Origin: Streptomyces sp. R302
GTDB lineage: Bacteria; Actinomycetota; Actinomycetes; Streptomycetales; Streptomycetaceae
Length of the DNA: 64,000 nt
Assembly: GCF_012927245.1 (NCBI RefSeq)
Contig: NZ_JABBGE010000001.1
Coordinates: 897,513 to 961,512 of the forward strand
Direction: 5' to 3'
Both the position numbers and the translations under genes were made by a program. The notes beneath the pieces were generated by a model that saw only the letters and a list, made by a program, of their open reading frames with translations, had not been told where the DNA came from and did no database searches. Shown here piece by piece: positions 1 to 9,400 of the stretch (position 1 is its first letter; the number at the start of each line of letters is the position of its first letter).

Positions 1-1
1 G

Positions 2-130
2 CAGGGCGACGCCGAGAGCTGGCTGGGCGAGCACTGGCGCGACCTCCTCGCCGGCGGCGCCGACCAGGCGACCCTCTCCGAGGACGCGGCCAAGATCTAC
101 GGCCCGATGCCCCTGGACGCGGGGGAGTAG
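2..130 (+). CDS. C-terminal end of an unidentified protein (partial)
   Basis: Only the last 42 codons are inside the window; the frame is open from base 2 to a TAG at 128-130. The tail contains ESWLGEHWRDLL and ends KIYGPMPLDAGE, acidic and without a membrane segment. I do not recognise the family from this fragment. It converges on the HtrA-like gene with a 37-base gap that shows only a GC-rich potential hairpin. Real coding is likely because codon third positions are almost all G or C up to the stop. Confidence 0.55.
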   Translation, partial: QGDAESWLGEHWRDLLAGGADQATLSEDAAKIYGPMPLDAGE

Positions 131-167
131 CGGCAGCAGCGCACGCGCCCGCGGGGCCGGGGGCCGC

Positions 168-1268
168 TCACATCTCGCCGAGCGTGACCTCCGCCTTGCG
201 GGTCGCGGTGCCCCGCACGTAGGTGACGGCCACCTCGTCTCCCGGCCTGCGGTCCGCCAGGGACTCCGCGAGCGAGGTGATCGTCGTGATGTCGTCGTCG
301 GCGAGCCGGGTGATCACGTCCCCCGCCCGCAGGCCCGCGTCCGCCGCCGCCCCGCCGGCCTCCGCCTCCACGACCGCCACGCCCGCCGGCTCGTACTCGT
401 CGTCCAGGACGGTGCGGCCGGTGATGTCGAGGGCGGCCCGGCCCGAGTCGGTGACCTTGCCGTCCTCGATGATCTGGTCGGCGACCGTCCGCACCATCGA
501 CGCGGGGATCGCGAAGCCGATCCCGGGCGCCGAGCCGCCGCCCATCTGCGGGTCGCTCGCCGCCAGCGTCGGGATGCCGATGACCCGGCTGTCCAGGTCG
601 ACCAGCGCGCCCCCGCTGTTGCCGGGGTTGATCGCCGCCGAGGTCTGCACCATGTTCCCGATGGTCGCCCCGGTGCCGCCGCCGGTCCTGCCCTCGCTGA
701 CCGTGCGGCCGGTGGCCGAGACGATGCCCTGGGTGACGCTCCCCGACAGTCCGAGCGGGGACCCCATCGCCAGCACGATCTGGCCCATCTCCACGGTCGA
801 CGAGTCGCCGAACGCGGCCGGCCTGAGCCCGTCGGGCACCGACTCCAGACGGATCACCGCGAGATCCTGCTCCGGATAGGCGGCGACCAGGCGGGCCGCC
901 ACCGGCTGCCCGCCGGTGGCGGCGGTGACCTGGAAGGACGTCTCCTCGCCGACCACGTGCGCGTTGGTGACGATGTGCCCCTTGTCGTCGTAGACGACAC
1001 CGGAGCCGAGGCTCTCCGAGGCGTCGATCTGCACCACGGACGGCAGGACGTCCTTGATGACGGCCTGGTAGTCGTCCTGGAGGTCGTTCGCGGCGAGCGG
1101 CGCCGCCTGCGCGGTGGTCCGCTCGGGCGCGTCGGCCGCCCCGGAACCGGAACCGGACGAGCACCCGGCCGTCAGCGCGGCGGCACAGACCCCGGCGGCG
1201 AGGGGAAGGACGAGACGTCGGGTACGGGAGCGGGTTCGGCCACGGGCGCGGGCACGGGAGGCATCCAT
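168..1268 (-). CDS. HtrA/DegP-like S1C serine protease lipoprotein with PDZ domain
   Basis: Trypsin-like protease predicted to act outside the membrane in envelope protein quality control. The 366-residue product has an Arg-rich N terminus, a hydrophobic stretch and a lipobox LTAGC with Cys36, so it should be a lipoprotein. The catalytic triad is visible: His104 in TNAHVVG, Asp135 in DLAVIRL and Ser218 in NPGNSGGALV. A PDZ domain occupies about residues 265-360, with the typical AGLRAGDVI turn. Unlike many actinobacterial HtrA proteins there is no long cytoplasmic domain and no transmembrane anchor. It reads the same way as the methyltransferase upstream, but a hairpin lies between them. Confidence 0.93.
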   Translation of the reverse strand: MDASRARARGRTRSRTRRLVLPLAAGVCAAALTAGCSSGSGSGAADAPERTTAQAAPLAANDLQDDYQAVIKDVLPSVVQIDASESLGSGVVYDDKGHIVTNAHVVGEETSFQVTAATGGQPVAARLVAAYPEQDLAVIRLESVPDGLRPAAFGDSSTVEMGQIVLAMGSPLGLSGSVTQGIVSATGRTVSEGRTGGGTGATIGNMVQTSAAINPGNSGGALVDLDSRVIGIPTLAASDPQMGGGSAPGIGFAIPASMVRTVADQIIEDGKVTDSGRAALDITGRTVLDDEYEPAGVAVVEAEAGGAAADAGLRAGDVITRLADDDITTITSLAESLADRRPGDEVAVTYVRGTATRKAEVTLGEM

Positions 1269-1376
1269 GTCCGGAGTATCCGTTCCGCCCCCTTCGCCCG
1301 TCCCGATGGGCGCCGCCGATCAGGCGTACGACCCGGCGGACCGGGCAGGGGTAAGGGTCGGGAGCAGACGATACGG

Positions 1377-1411
1377 AAAAGGGCCGGCGCGCCGCGTCGG
1401 CGCACCGGCCC
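1377..1411 (-). terminator. Rho-independent terminator of the methyltransferase gene
   Basis: A 14-bp inverted repeat (1381-1394 with 1398-1411, one mismatch, 3-nt loop) is followed on the minus strand by TTTTCC. It lies just after the methyltransferase stop at 1432, between that gene and the HtrA gene. Confidence 0.7.
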
Positions 1412-1431
1412 CTCGGGCCGTGGGGACGGGC

Positions 1432-2208
1432 TCAGCCCCGTACCCCGCACAGGTGCAGCAGCGCCGCCACCCGCCGGTACGGATCCGTCCGGCCCGCCCG
1501 CTCCTCGGCGGCCAGCAGCCGCTCCAGCTCCTCGGCGGCCGGCAGCCCCGCGTCCGGCGGGACGCCGTCGGTGAAGACCCGCACCCCGTACCAGGCGTGC
1601 AGGGGCGCCGCGATCCCCGCGAGCGTCGCCGTCAGCGCGTCGAGGCGGTCGGCCCGCACCTTCACGCCGTCGTCGTCCTGGTAGACGTCCGTGTCGAAGC
1701 CGGCCAGCGCACCCGCCCAGTCCCCGGCGAGCCCCGGCCGCATGGCGAGGGCGTCCGCGTTCCGTACCACCAGGGAGAGCAGACCGCCGGGCGCCAGCAT
1801 CCGGGCCAGGCCCGCGAGCAGCGCGTCCGGCTCGTCGGCGTACATGAGCACGCCGTGGCACAGCACCACGTCGAAGCTGCCGGGCAGGAAGTGGACGCCG
1901 GTCTCGCGGCCGTCGCCCTCGATGAGCCGGACCCGCTCGCGGATCCCGGCCGGCTCGGTCGCCAGCGACTCCCGGGCCGCCTTCAGCAGCTCGGGGTCGG
2001 CCTCCAGGCCCGTGACGGTGTGCCCGGCCCGGGCCAGCCGCAGCGCCTGCGTACCGGCCCCCATGCCCGCGTCGAGGATCCTCAGCCGCTGCCCCACCGG
2101 GTAGCGGCCGGTTATCTGCTCGTCGACCTGCCGGGCGACGATCTCCTGCCGGATGGTGTCCCGCAGCCCGCCGTGACCGGCGGGCCAGTGGACGACCACG
2201 GGCAGCAC
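1432..2208 (-). CDS. Class I SAM-dependent methyltransferase
   Basis: Rossmann-fold methyltransferase; substrate unknown. Motif I is ILDAGMGAGTQAL, followed by an acidic end of strand 2 (GLEADPELL), motif FDVVLCHGVLMY and LAPGGLLSLVVRNADAL. This resembles the CmoA/UbiE-like group annotated as generic methyltransferases. The start is uncertain. I give the GTG at 2208, which lacks a clear ribosome binding site. A CTG at 2277 overlaps the stop of the upstream DUF3043 gene (CTGA) and has GGAGAG 6 nt upstream, which would add 23 residues and make the two genes translationally coupled. The frame stays open further upstream only inside the DUF3043 gene. Confidence 0.85.
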   Translation of the reverse strand: MLPVVVHWPAGHGGLRDTIRQEIVARQVDEQITGRYPVGQRLRILDAGMGAGTQALRLARAGHTVTGLEADPELLKAARESLATEPAGIRERVRLIEGDGRETGVHFLPGSFDVVLCHGVLMYADEPDALLAGLARMLAPGGLLSLVVRNADALAMRPGLAGDWAGALAGFDTDVYQDDDGVKVRADRLDALTATLAGIAAPLHAWYGVRVFTDGVPPDAGLPAAEELERLLAAEERAGRTDPYRRVAALLHLCGVRG

Positions 2209-2273
2209 AGAGCCGCCCGCCCCGGTGGCGGCCGCGCCGAGAGCGTGGCCGCCGGAGACCGAGCCGTCCGCGC

Positions 2274-2876
2274 TCAGGGCCGCTCTCCGCGCTTGACCTG
2301 CGGCTTCGGAAGCCGCAGACGGCGCATCTGGAGCGTACGCATCAGGCCGTACGCGACCGCGCCGCGCTTCGGCTCGTTCGGGAAGCGCTCGTTCAGCTGC
2401 TTCCGCAGGCGGATCCAGATGCCGATGGAGTCGATGATGATCAGGATGATCACACCGAGCCACAGCAGCAGCGAGATGTTCTGCAGCGAACGGTTCGTGT
2501 TGCCGAAGAGCGAGAGCACGAGGATGACCACGGCCATCGGCAGGAAGAACTCGGCGATCGCGAACCGCGAGTCGACGAAATCACGCACGAACTTGCGCAC
2601 CGGACCCTTGTCACGGGCCGGCAGATAACGCTCGTCACCGCTGTTCAGCGCCTCGCGCTGACGCGTCAGGTCGGCCCGCCGAGCCTCACGCTGGCGCTTG
2701 GCGGCCTCCTTGCGGTCGAGCGGGGCGCTCTGGGCGCGACGGCGCTGGGTCTGGGCCTCACTCCGCTTCGGGGTCGGGCGGCCCTTGGGGGCCTCGGGGT
2801 CGCGGGGCTGCTTGGAGAGGTCCGCCGTCACCTTCTCGGTGGGGGCCTTCTCATCCTTCGAACGGCTACGGAACAC
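2274..2876 (-). CDS. DUF3043 membrane protein
   Basis: A 200-residue protein beginning VFRSRSKDEK at a GTG. The N-terminal 100 residues are highly charged and Arg/Lys-rich (TPKRSEAQTQRRR, RQREARRADLTRQRE), likely cytoplasmic and perhaps coiled. Two hydrophobic segments follow at about residues 110-124 and 134-156, then a basic tail with NERFPNEPKRGAVAYG. This architecture matches the conserved actinobacterial DUF3043 family, whose function I do not know. It is divergent from pspA, with 283 bases between the two starts, so the two may share a promoter region and a link to membrane stress. Confidence 0.82.
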   Translation of the reverse strand: MFRSRSKDEKAPTEKVTADLSKQPRDPEAPKGRPTPKRSEAQTQRRRAQSAPLDRKEAAKRQREARRADLTRQREALNSGDERYLPARDKGPVRKFVRDFVDSRFAIAEFFLPMAVVILVLSLFGNTNRSLQNISLLLWLGVIILIIIDSIGIWIRLRKQLNERFPNEPKRGAVAYGLMRTLQMRRLRLPKPQVKRGERP

Positions 2877-3159
2877 AAAACCCAAGGGTACGGGGTGGCA
2901 GGCATGGAACCCCAGTCCGGGAGGGAACGATCCGCTCACAGCCGGCGTCGTAGCCGGTACGCACACGAGGACGCACGGGCACGCCAGGGGTCTCCCCGAG
3001 ACCCTTCTACTCCTCCCGCCGGATACGGGAGGTGCCCCAGTCGTCCTTGGGGAGGAGCGCATCCGGCTCCGAACAGTGCGGTAATAGAGGCAGGGACCGT
3101 AGTGTGGATCCTGACGAAGAGCTGGTGCCGAGTCCGTCAGAAGGGGGCGCGCGAAGCCC

Positions 3160-3957
3160 ATGAGCGGTGTCATGAAGCGTATGGGGATGATCTTCCGCGC
3201 GAAGGCGAACAAGGCCCTTGACCGGGCCGAGGACCCGCGCGAAACGCTCGACTACTCCTACCAGAAGCAGCTGGAGCTGCTGCAGAAGGTGCGGCGGGGC
3301 GTCGCCGACGTCGCCACCTCCCGCAAGCGGCTCGAACTCCAGCTGAACCAGCTGCAGGGCCAGTCCGCCAAGCTGGAGGACCAGGGCCGCAAGGCGCTGG
3401 CCCTCGGCCGCGAGGACCTCGCCCGCGAGGCGCTGTCCCGCCGGGCCGCGCTCCAGCAGCAGGTCAGCGACCTCGAAGTGCAGCACCAGACGCTCCAGGG
3501 CGAGGAGGAGAAGCTCACCCTCGCCGCGCAGCGCCTCCAGGCCAAGGTCGACGCCTTCCGCACCCGGAAGGAGACCATCAAGGCCACCTACACGGCCGCC
3601 CAGGCCCAGACCCGGATCGCCGAGTCCTTCTCCGGCATCTCCGAGGAGATGAGCGACGTCGGCCTCGCCATCCAGCGGGCCGAGGACAAGACGGCCCAGC
3701 TCCAGGCCCGCGCCGGCGCCATCGACGAGCTGCTCGCCTCCGGCGCCCTCGACGACCAGTCGGGCCTCGCCAAGGACGACATCCAGGCCGAACTGGACCG
3801 CCTCTCCGGCGGCACGGACGTCGAACTGGAGCTCCAGCGCATGAAGGCCGAACTGGCCGGAGGCCCCTCCGACCGGCAGCAGGCCATCGAGGGCGGCGCC
3901 CAGGGCGCCCAGCAGCAGAACCAGCAGCAGAACCACCCCCGCTTCGACAAGCAGTAG
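3160..3957 (+). CDS. pspA: PspA/IM30 family membrane-stress protein
   Basis: Peripheral membrane protein of the PspA/Vipp1 family, which oligomerises on damaged membranes. The 265-residue product starts MSGVMKRMGMIFRAKANKALD, an amphipathic N-terminal helix, followed by DPRETLDYSYQKQ, a signature of the family. Residues 25-220 are almost entirely coiled coil rich in Gln, Leu, Glu and Arg. A Gln/Asn-rich tail (QQQNQQQNHPRFDKQ) ends the protein. PspAA follows after 21 bases and a histidine kinase/regulator pair after that, so this is probably a self-contained envelope stress operon. Confidence 0.93.
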   Translation: MSGVMKRMGMIFRAKANKALDRAEDPRETLDYSYQKQLELLQKVRRGVADVATSRKRLELQLNQLQGQSAKLEDQGRKALALGREDLAREALSRRAALQQQVSDLEVQHQTLQGEEEKLTLAAQRLQAKVDAFRTRKETIKATYTAAQAQTRIAESFSGISEEMSDVGLAIQRAEDKTAQLQARAGAIDELLASGALDDQSGLAKDDIQAELDRLSGGTDVELELQRMKAELAGGPSDRQQAIEGGAQGAQQQNQQQNHPRFDKQ

Positions 3958-3978
3958 CCGACCGGCAGAGGACGCGTC

Positions 3979-4257
3979 ATGATCGTACGGATCATGGGGG
4001 AGGGCCAGCGCGAGCTGGCCGACAGCCACTTCGCCGAGCTCAACAAGCTCGACGACGAGTTGCTGCGCGAGATGCAATCGGGCGACGAGGAGGGCTTCCG
4101 CCGCACCCTGGCGGCCCTCCTCGACGCGGTCCGCACCCTGGGCACCCCCCTCCCGGACGACGCCCTGGAACCCTCGGAACTCATCCTCCCGTCCCCCGAC
4201 GCAACCCTGGACGAGGTCAAGGACATGCTGTCGGACGACGGCCTGATCCCGGGCTAG
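3979..4257 (+). CDS. pspAA: PspA-associated protein PspAA
   Basis: A 92-residue acidic protein starting MIVRIMGEGQ, the characteristic start of the PspAA domain that accompanies PspA in actinobacteria and archaea. It contains LNKLDDELLREMQSGDEEGF and the conserved C-terminal pattern LPSPDATLDEVKDML. It follows pspA by 21 bases and is probably cotranscribed. The family's role is thought to be modulation or membrane targeting of PspA; this is from family knowledge, not from the sequence. Confidence 0.88.
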   Translation: MIVRIMGEGQRELADSHFAELNKLDDELLREMQSGDEEGFRRTLAALLDAVRTLGTPLPDDALEPSELILPSPDATLDEVKDMLSDDGLIPG

Positions 4258-4259
4258 GA

Positions 4260-4289
4260 GGTGTGGGCAGGCGTTCCGCGAGGGAAGCC
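4260..4289. repeat. Dispersed intergenic repeat unit (GTGTGGGCAGGCGTTCCGC)
   Basis: Directly after the pspAA stop is the sequence GTGTGGGCAGGCGTTCCGC. It is almost identical to the units clustered at 14399-14784. It is a short intergenic repeat with no coding content. Confidence 0.6.
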
Positions 4290-4393
4290 GAGAGCTTGGG
4301 GGAGGGTGGGTGCACCGGACGGCGCCCTCAGCGGCCCAGAGCCGCCGACCCGGCCCCCGGACCCGCACCGTTCCCCGCCCCCTCGGCACCCCG

Positions 4394-4399
4394 TACCGT
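4394..4399 (+). promoter_or_regulatory. -10 box TACCGT for a leaderless histidine kinase mRNA
   Basis: TACCGT lies exactly 6 nt before the GTG start at 4406, so transcription should begin at or next to the start codon. No Shine-Dalgarno sequence is present. Confidence 0.5.
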
Positions 4400-4405
4400 T
4401 TCCGG

Positions 4406-5647
4406 GTGACCCGCACCAGCCTGGCGGCCCGCCTGAGGCACCACCTCCGCGACCACCCCCTCGCCTTCGACGCCGCCCTGGCCGGAGGCGTACTCGTCGC
4501 GATGATCGCCGCCTCCTTCACCGACCCCCACGGCAGCGCCACCGGCCCCACCTTCGGCGACCGCGTCCCCACCCTCCTCGGCGTCGGGATGATGCTCGCC
4601 GCCGCCGTCGCCCTCATCCTCCGCCGCCGCAGACCCTTCGCGGTCCTCGCCTTCACCTCCGCGCTCGCCCTCGTCGAGCTGCTCGGCGAGACCCGCCCGG
4701 CCCCGGTCACCATCGGCGTCGTCGTCGCGCTCTACACCGTCGCCTCCCGCACCGACCGCCCCACCACCTGGCGCGTCGGCCTGGCCACCATGACCGTGCT
4801 GGCCGTCGCCGCCATGGCCTTCGGCCCCACCCCCTGGTACGCCCAGGAGAACCTCGGGGTCTTCGCCTGGACCGGCATGGCCGCCGCCGCGGGCGACGCG
4901 GTCCGCAGCCGCCGCGCCTTCGTCGACGCGATACGGGAGCGCGCCGAGCGGGCCGAGCGGACCCGCGAGGAGGAGGCCCGCCGCCGCGTCGCCGAGGAAC
5001 GACTCCGCATCGCCCGCGACCTCCACGACGTCGTCGCCCACCACATCGCCCTGGTCAACGTGCAGGCCGGGGTCGCCGCGCACGTCATGGACAAGCGCCC
5101 CGACCAGGCCAAGGAGGCCCTCGCCCACGTCCGCGAGGCCAGCCGCTCCGCCCTCGACGAGCTCCGCGCCACCGTCGGCCTGCTCCGCCAGTCCGGCGAC
5201 CCCGAGGCCCCCACCGAGCCCGCCCCCGGCCTCGCCCTCCTCGACGGGCTCCTCGCCGGCTTCCGCAAGGCCGGACTGCCGGTCACACTGGCCCGCACCG
5301 ACGGCAGCCGCCAGCTCCCCTCGGCCGTCGACCTCGCCGCGTACCGGATCGTCCAGGAGGCCCTCACCAACGTCCGCAAGCACGCCGGTCCCGACGCCCG
5401 CGCCGAGGTGAGCGTCGTCCTCGTGGGCCGTACGGTCGAGATCACCGTCCTCGACGACGGCGCCCCGCAGCCCGGACCCGCCGCCGAGCCGTCCGGCGGC
5501 CACGGACTGCTCGGCATGCGCGAGCGGGTCACCGCGCTCGGCGGCGTCCTCACCACCGCACCCCGCTACGGCGGCGGCTTCCGCGTCCAGGCGATACTGC
5601 CGCTGACGCCCGGGACGGCCCGGGAGCCGGGGGAGGACGACCGATGA
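4406..5647 (+). CDS. Sensor histidine kinase (HisKA_3/NarL-type)
   Basis: Membrane sensor kinase of 413 residues from the GTG at 4406. Four to five hydrophobic segments lie between residues 20 and 165. A charged helix (RERAERAERTREEEARRR) leads to the dimerisation motif ERLRIARDLHDVVAHHI, with phosphoacceptor His207. The HATPase domain shows ALTNVRKHA (N box) and DDGAPQPGP plus GHGLLGMRERV (G boxes). The stop overlaps the regulator start (ATGA at 5644-5647), so the pair is translationally coupled. The position just after pspA-pspAA suggests envelope stress sensing, which is inference. Confidence 0.92.
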   Translation: MTRTSLAARLRHHLRDHPLAFDAALAGGVLVAMIAASFTDPHGSATGPTFGDRVPTLLGVGMMLAAAVALILRRRRPFAVLAFTSALALVELLGETRPAPVTIGVVVALYTVASRTDRPTTWRVGLATMTVLAVAAMAFGPTPWYAQENLGVFAWTGMAAAAGDAVRSRRAFVDAIRERAERAERTREEEARRRVAEERLRIARDLHDVVAHHIALVNVQAGVAAHVMDKRPDQAKEALAHVREASRSALDELRATVGLLRQSGDPEAPTEPAPGLALLDGLLAGFRKAGLPVTLARTDGSRQLPSAVDLAAYRIVQEALTNVRKHAGPDARAEVSVVLVGRTVEITVLDDGAPQPGPAAEPSGGHGLLGMRERVTALGGVLTTAPRYGGGFRVQAILPLTPGTAREPGEDDR

Positions 5648-6327
5648 CGATCCGGGTACTGCTCGCCGACGACCAGGCCCTGCTGCGCAGCGCCTTCCGG
5701 GTCCTCGTGGACTCCGAGCCCGACATGGAGGTCGTCGGGGAGGCCGCCGACGGCGCCCAGGCCGCCGCACTGGCCCGCAGCGAACGGCCCGACGTCGTCC
5801 TCATGGACATCCGGATGCCCGGCACCGACGGCCTCGCCGCCACCCGCGCGATCACCGCCGACCCCGAGCTCGCCGACGTCCGCATCGTCATGCTCACCAC
5901 CTTCGAGATCGACGAGTACGTCGTCGAGTCGCTGCGTGCCGGCGCCTCCGGCTTCCTCGGCAAGGGCGCCGAACCGGAGGAGCTGCTCGGCGCCATCCGG
6001 ATCGCGCACGCCGGCGAGGCGCTGCTCTCCCCGGCCGCCACCAAGGGCCTGATCGCCACCTTCCTCGCCCAGAGCGCCGCCGCCGGCCCGGTCGGCGCCG
6101 GGGTCGACGCGGAGCGCCTCGCCGCGCTCACCGCCCGGGAGCGCGAGGTCCTCGTCCTGGTCGGCGGCGGACTCTCCAACGACGAGATCGCCGAGCGGCT
6201 CGACGTCAGCCCGCTCACCGTGAAGACCCACGTGAACCGCACCATGTCCAAGCTCGGCGCCCGCGACCGCGCCCAGCTGGTGGTGACCGCGTACGAGACG
6301 GGACTGGTACGCCCGAGGGGTGACTGA
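5644..6327 (+). CDS. NarL/FixJ-family response regulator
   Basis: DNA-binding partner of the preceding kinase, 227 residues. The receiver domain has the acidic pair DD at 9-10, phosphoacceptor Asp55 in LMDIRMPG, Thr in MLTTF and Lys in FLGKGAEP. A LuxR-type helix-turn-helix follows at about residues 155-220 (LTAREREVLVLVGGGLSN, then LTVKTHVNRTMSKL). It overlaps the kinase by 4 bases. Targets may include the RND exporter 157 bases downstream; this is not shown by the sequence. Confidence 0.93.
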   Translation: MTIRVLLADDQALLRSAFRVLVDSEPDMEVVGEAADGAQAAALARSERPDVVLMDIRMPGTDGLAATRAITADPELADVRIVMLTTFEIDEYVVESLRAGASGFLGKGAEPEELLGAIRIAHAGEALLSPAATKGLIATFLAQSAAAGPVGAGVDAERLAALTAREREVLVLVGGGLSNDEIAERLDVSPLTVKTHVNRTMSKLGARDRAQLVVTAYETGLVRPRGD

Positions 6328-6484
6328 CCCGGCCCGTCGGCGTACTCCAGACGCGGTACGCGGCGGCCGGGAAACGGGCCCGAGGGGCGAGGAATCCGTC
6401 GCCCGGATGGCCGATCCTGGGGCCTGGGGGGCGCTCCTGGCTGCCCGCCGCCTGCCGACGCGTACGCCACAGAAGAGAGACCCC

Positions 6485-9400
6485 ATGTCCTGGCTGTCCA
6501 GATTCAGCCTCGCGCAACGGGCCCTGATCGGGCTGATGTCCATCGTCGCCGTCGTCTTCGGACTGATCGCGATACCCCAGCTGAAGCAGCAGCTGTTCCC
6601 GTCGATCGAGCTTCCGATGGTCTCGATCATCGCCCCGTACCAGGGCGCCTCTCCCGACGTGGTGGAGAAGCAGGTCGTCGAGCCGCTGGAGAACAACCTC
6701 AAGGCCGTCGACGGCATCAAGGGCCTGACGTCGACCGCCTCCGAGGGCAGCGCCGTCATCATGGCCTCCTTCGACTACGGGGACGAGTCGACCAAGCAGC
6801 TCGTCGCCGACGTCCAGCAGGCCGTCAACCGCGCCCGGGCCGTGCTGCCCGAGCAGGTCGACCCGCAGGTGGTGGCCGGCTCCACCGACGACATCCCGAC
6901 CGTCGTCCTCGCCGCCACCTCCGACAAGGACCAGCAGGCGCTCGCCGACCAGCTGGAGCGGACCGTCGTCCCCGCCCTGGAGGACATCGACGGCGTCGGC
7001 CAGGTCAGCATCGACGGAGTCCAGGAACTCCAGGTCTCCGTCACCCCCGACGAGCGCAAGCTCGCCGCGGCCGGCCTGACCTCCATGAACCTCGCCGAGG
7101 CGCTCCGCAACGGCGGCGGCACCATGCCCGCCGGCTCCTTCTCCGAGGCCGGCAAGAGCCGCACCGTCCAGGTCGGCGGCGGCTACACCTCGCTCCGGCA
7201 GATCCAGGACCTGCGGATCAAGCCCGCCCAGGGCAAGGCCGTCCGGCTCGCCGACGTCGCCACCGTGGAGCAGGAGGAGTCCGCCCGGGTCTCGCTGACC
7301 CGCACCAACGGCAAGCCCAGCCTCGCCGTCATGGCCACCATGGACAAGGACGGCAGCGCCGTCGCCATCTCCGAGGCCGTCGAGGAGAAGCTGCCGGAGC
7401 TGCGCAAGCAGCTGGGCGCGGGCGCCCAGCTGACCGTCGTCTCCGACCAGGGCCCGGCCGTCGCCAAGTCGATCTCCGGCCTCACCACCGAGGGCGCCCT
7501 CGGCCTCGTCATGGCCGTCCTGGTGATCCTGGTCTTCCTCGCCTCGATCCGCTCGACGCTGGTCACCGCGGTCTCCATCCCGCTCTCGGTCGTCCTCGCG
7601 CTGATCGTGCTGTGGACCCGCGACCTCTCGCTCAACGTGCTGACGCTCGGCGCGCTCACCATCGCCATCGGCCGGGTCGTCGACGACTCGATCGTGGTCC
7701 TGGAGAACATCAAGCGCCACCTCGGCTACGGCGAGGACCGCCAGTCCGCGATCATCACGGCCGTGAAGGAGGTGGCCGGCGCGGTCACCTCCTCGACCCT
7801 CACCACGGTCGCCGTCTTCCTGCCGATCGGCCTGGTCGGCGGCATGGTCGGCGAGCTGTTCGGCTCCTTCAGCCTCACCGTCACGGCCGCCCTGCTCGCC
7901 TCGCTGCTGGTCTCCCTGACGGTCGTCCCGGTGCTCTCGTACTGGTTCCTGCGCGCCCCCAAGGGCACCTCCGAGGACCCGGACGAGGCCCGCAGGCTCG
8001 CCGAGGAGAAGGAGGCGAAGAGCCGGCTCCAGCGCGCGTACGTGCCGGTCCTCCGCTTCGCCACCCGCCGCCGCCTCACCAGCGTGGCCCTCGCCCTCGT
8101 CGTCCTGGTCGTGACCTTCGGCATGGCGCCGCTGATGAAGACCAACTTCTTCGACCAGGGCGACCAGCCGGTCCTGACGGTCAAGCAGAAGCTGGCCCCC
8201 GGCACCGCCCTGGACGCCTCCGACGAGGCCGCGAAGAAGATCGAGAAGGTCCTCGCGGACACCGAGGGCGTCAAGGACTACCAGGTCACCGTCGGCTCCT
8301 CCGGCTTCATGGCGGCCTTCGGCGGCGGCACCGGCGCCAACCAGGCCTCCTTCCAGGTGACCCTGGAGGAGTCCGCCTCGTACGAGAGGACCCGCGACGC
8401 CATCGAGTCGGCGCTCGGGAAGCTCGACGGCGTCGGCGACACCTCGATCTCGGCCGGCGACGGCTTCGCCGCCCAGGACCTGAGCGTCGTCGTGAAGGCC
8501 GGCGACCGTGAGCTGCTCCAGAAGGCGTCCGAGCAGGTCCAGAAGGCCGTCGCGGAGCTGGAGGACGTCACCGACGTCCAGAGCGACCTCTCCCAGTCGG
8601 TCCCGCGGATCTCCGTGCGGGCCGACGAGAAGGCGGCCGACGCCGGCTTCGACGACGCCACCCTCGGCATGATCGTCGCCCAGGCCGTCCGCGGCACCCC
8701 CGCCGCCAAGGCCACCCTGGACGACACCGAGCGGGACGTCCTCATCACCTCGGCCACCCCGGCGACCACCCTCGACCAGCTGAAGGCGCTGCCGCTCGGC
8801 CCGGTCAGGCTCGGTGACATCGCCACCGTCGAGCTCGTGCCCGGCCCGGTCTCCATGACCCGGATCGACGGCGCCCGCGCGGCGACGATCACGGCCAAGC
8901 CGACCACGGACAACACCGGCGCCGTCGGCACCGCGCTCCAGTCGAAGATCGCCGAGCTCGACCTGCCGGAGGGCGCCTCGGCGTCGATCGGCGGCGTCTC
9001 CGAGGACCAGAACGAGGCCTTCCTCAACCTGTTCCTGGCGATGCTCGCGGCCGTCGCGATCGTCTTCATGCTGCTGGTCGCGACCTTCCGGTCGCTGATC
9101 CAGCCGCTGATCCTGCTGGTCTCCATCCCGTTCGCCGCCACCGGCGCCATCGGCCTGCTCGTCGCCACCGGCACCGCGATGGGCGTCCCGGCGATGATCG
9201 GCATGCTGATGCTCATCGGCATCGTCGTCACCAACGCGATCGTCCTGATCGACCTGATCAACCAGTACCGGGCGCAGGGCTACGGCGTCGTCGAAGCGGT
9301 CGTCGAGGGCGGCCGGCACCGGCTCCGCCCGATCCTGATGACCGCCCTGGCGACGATCTTCGCCCTGCTGCCGATGGCCCTCGGCATCACCGGCGAGGGC

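Noticed and set aside
6215..9319. 1034-codon open frame on the minus strand across the RND exporter
   Set aside because: The plus strand encodes an intact RND transporter with all family motifs. The antisense frame is a GC-bias shadow with Asp/Gly/Arg-rich low-complexity translation.
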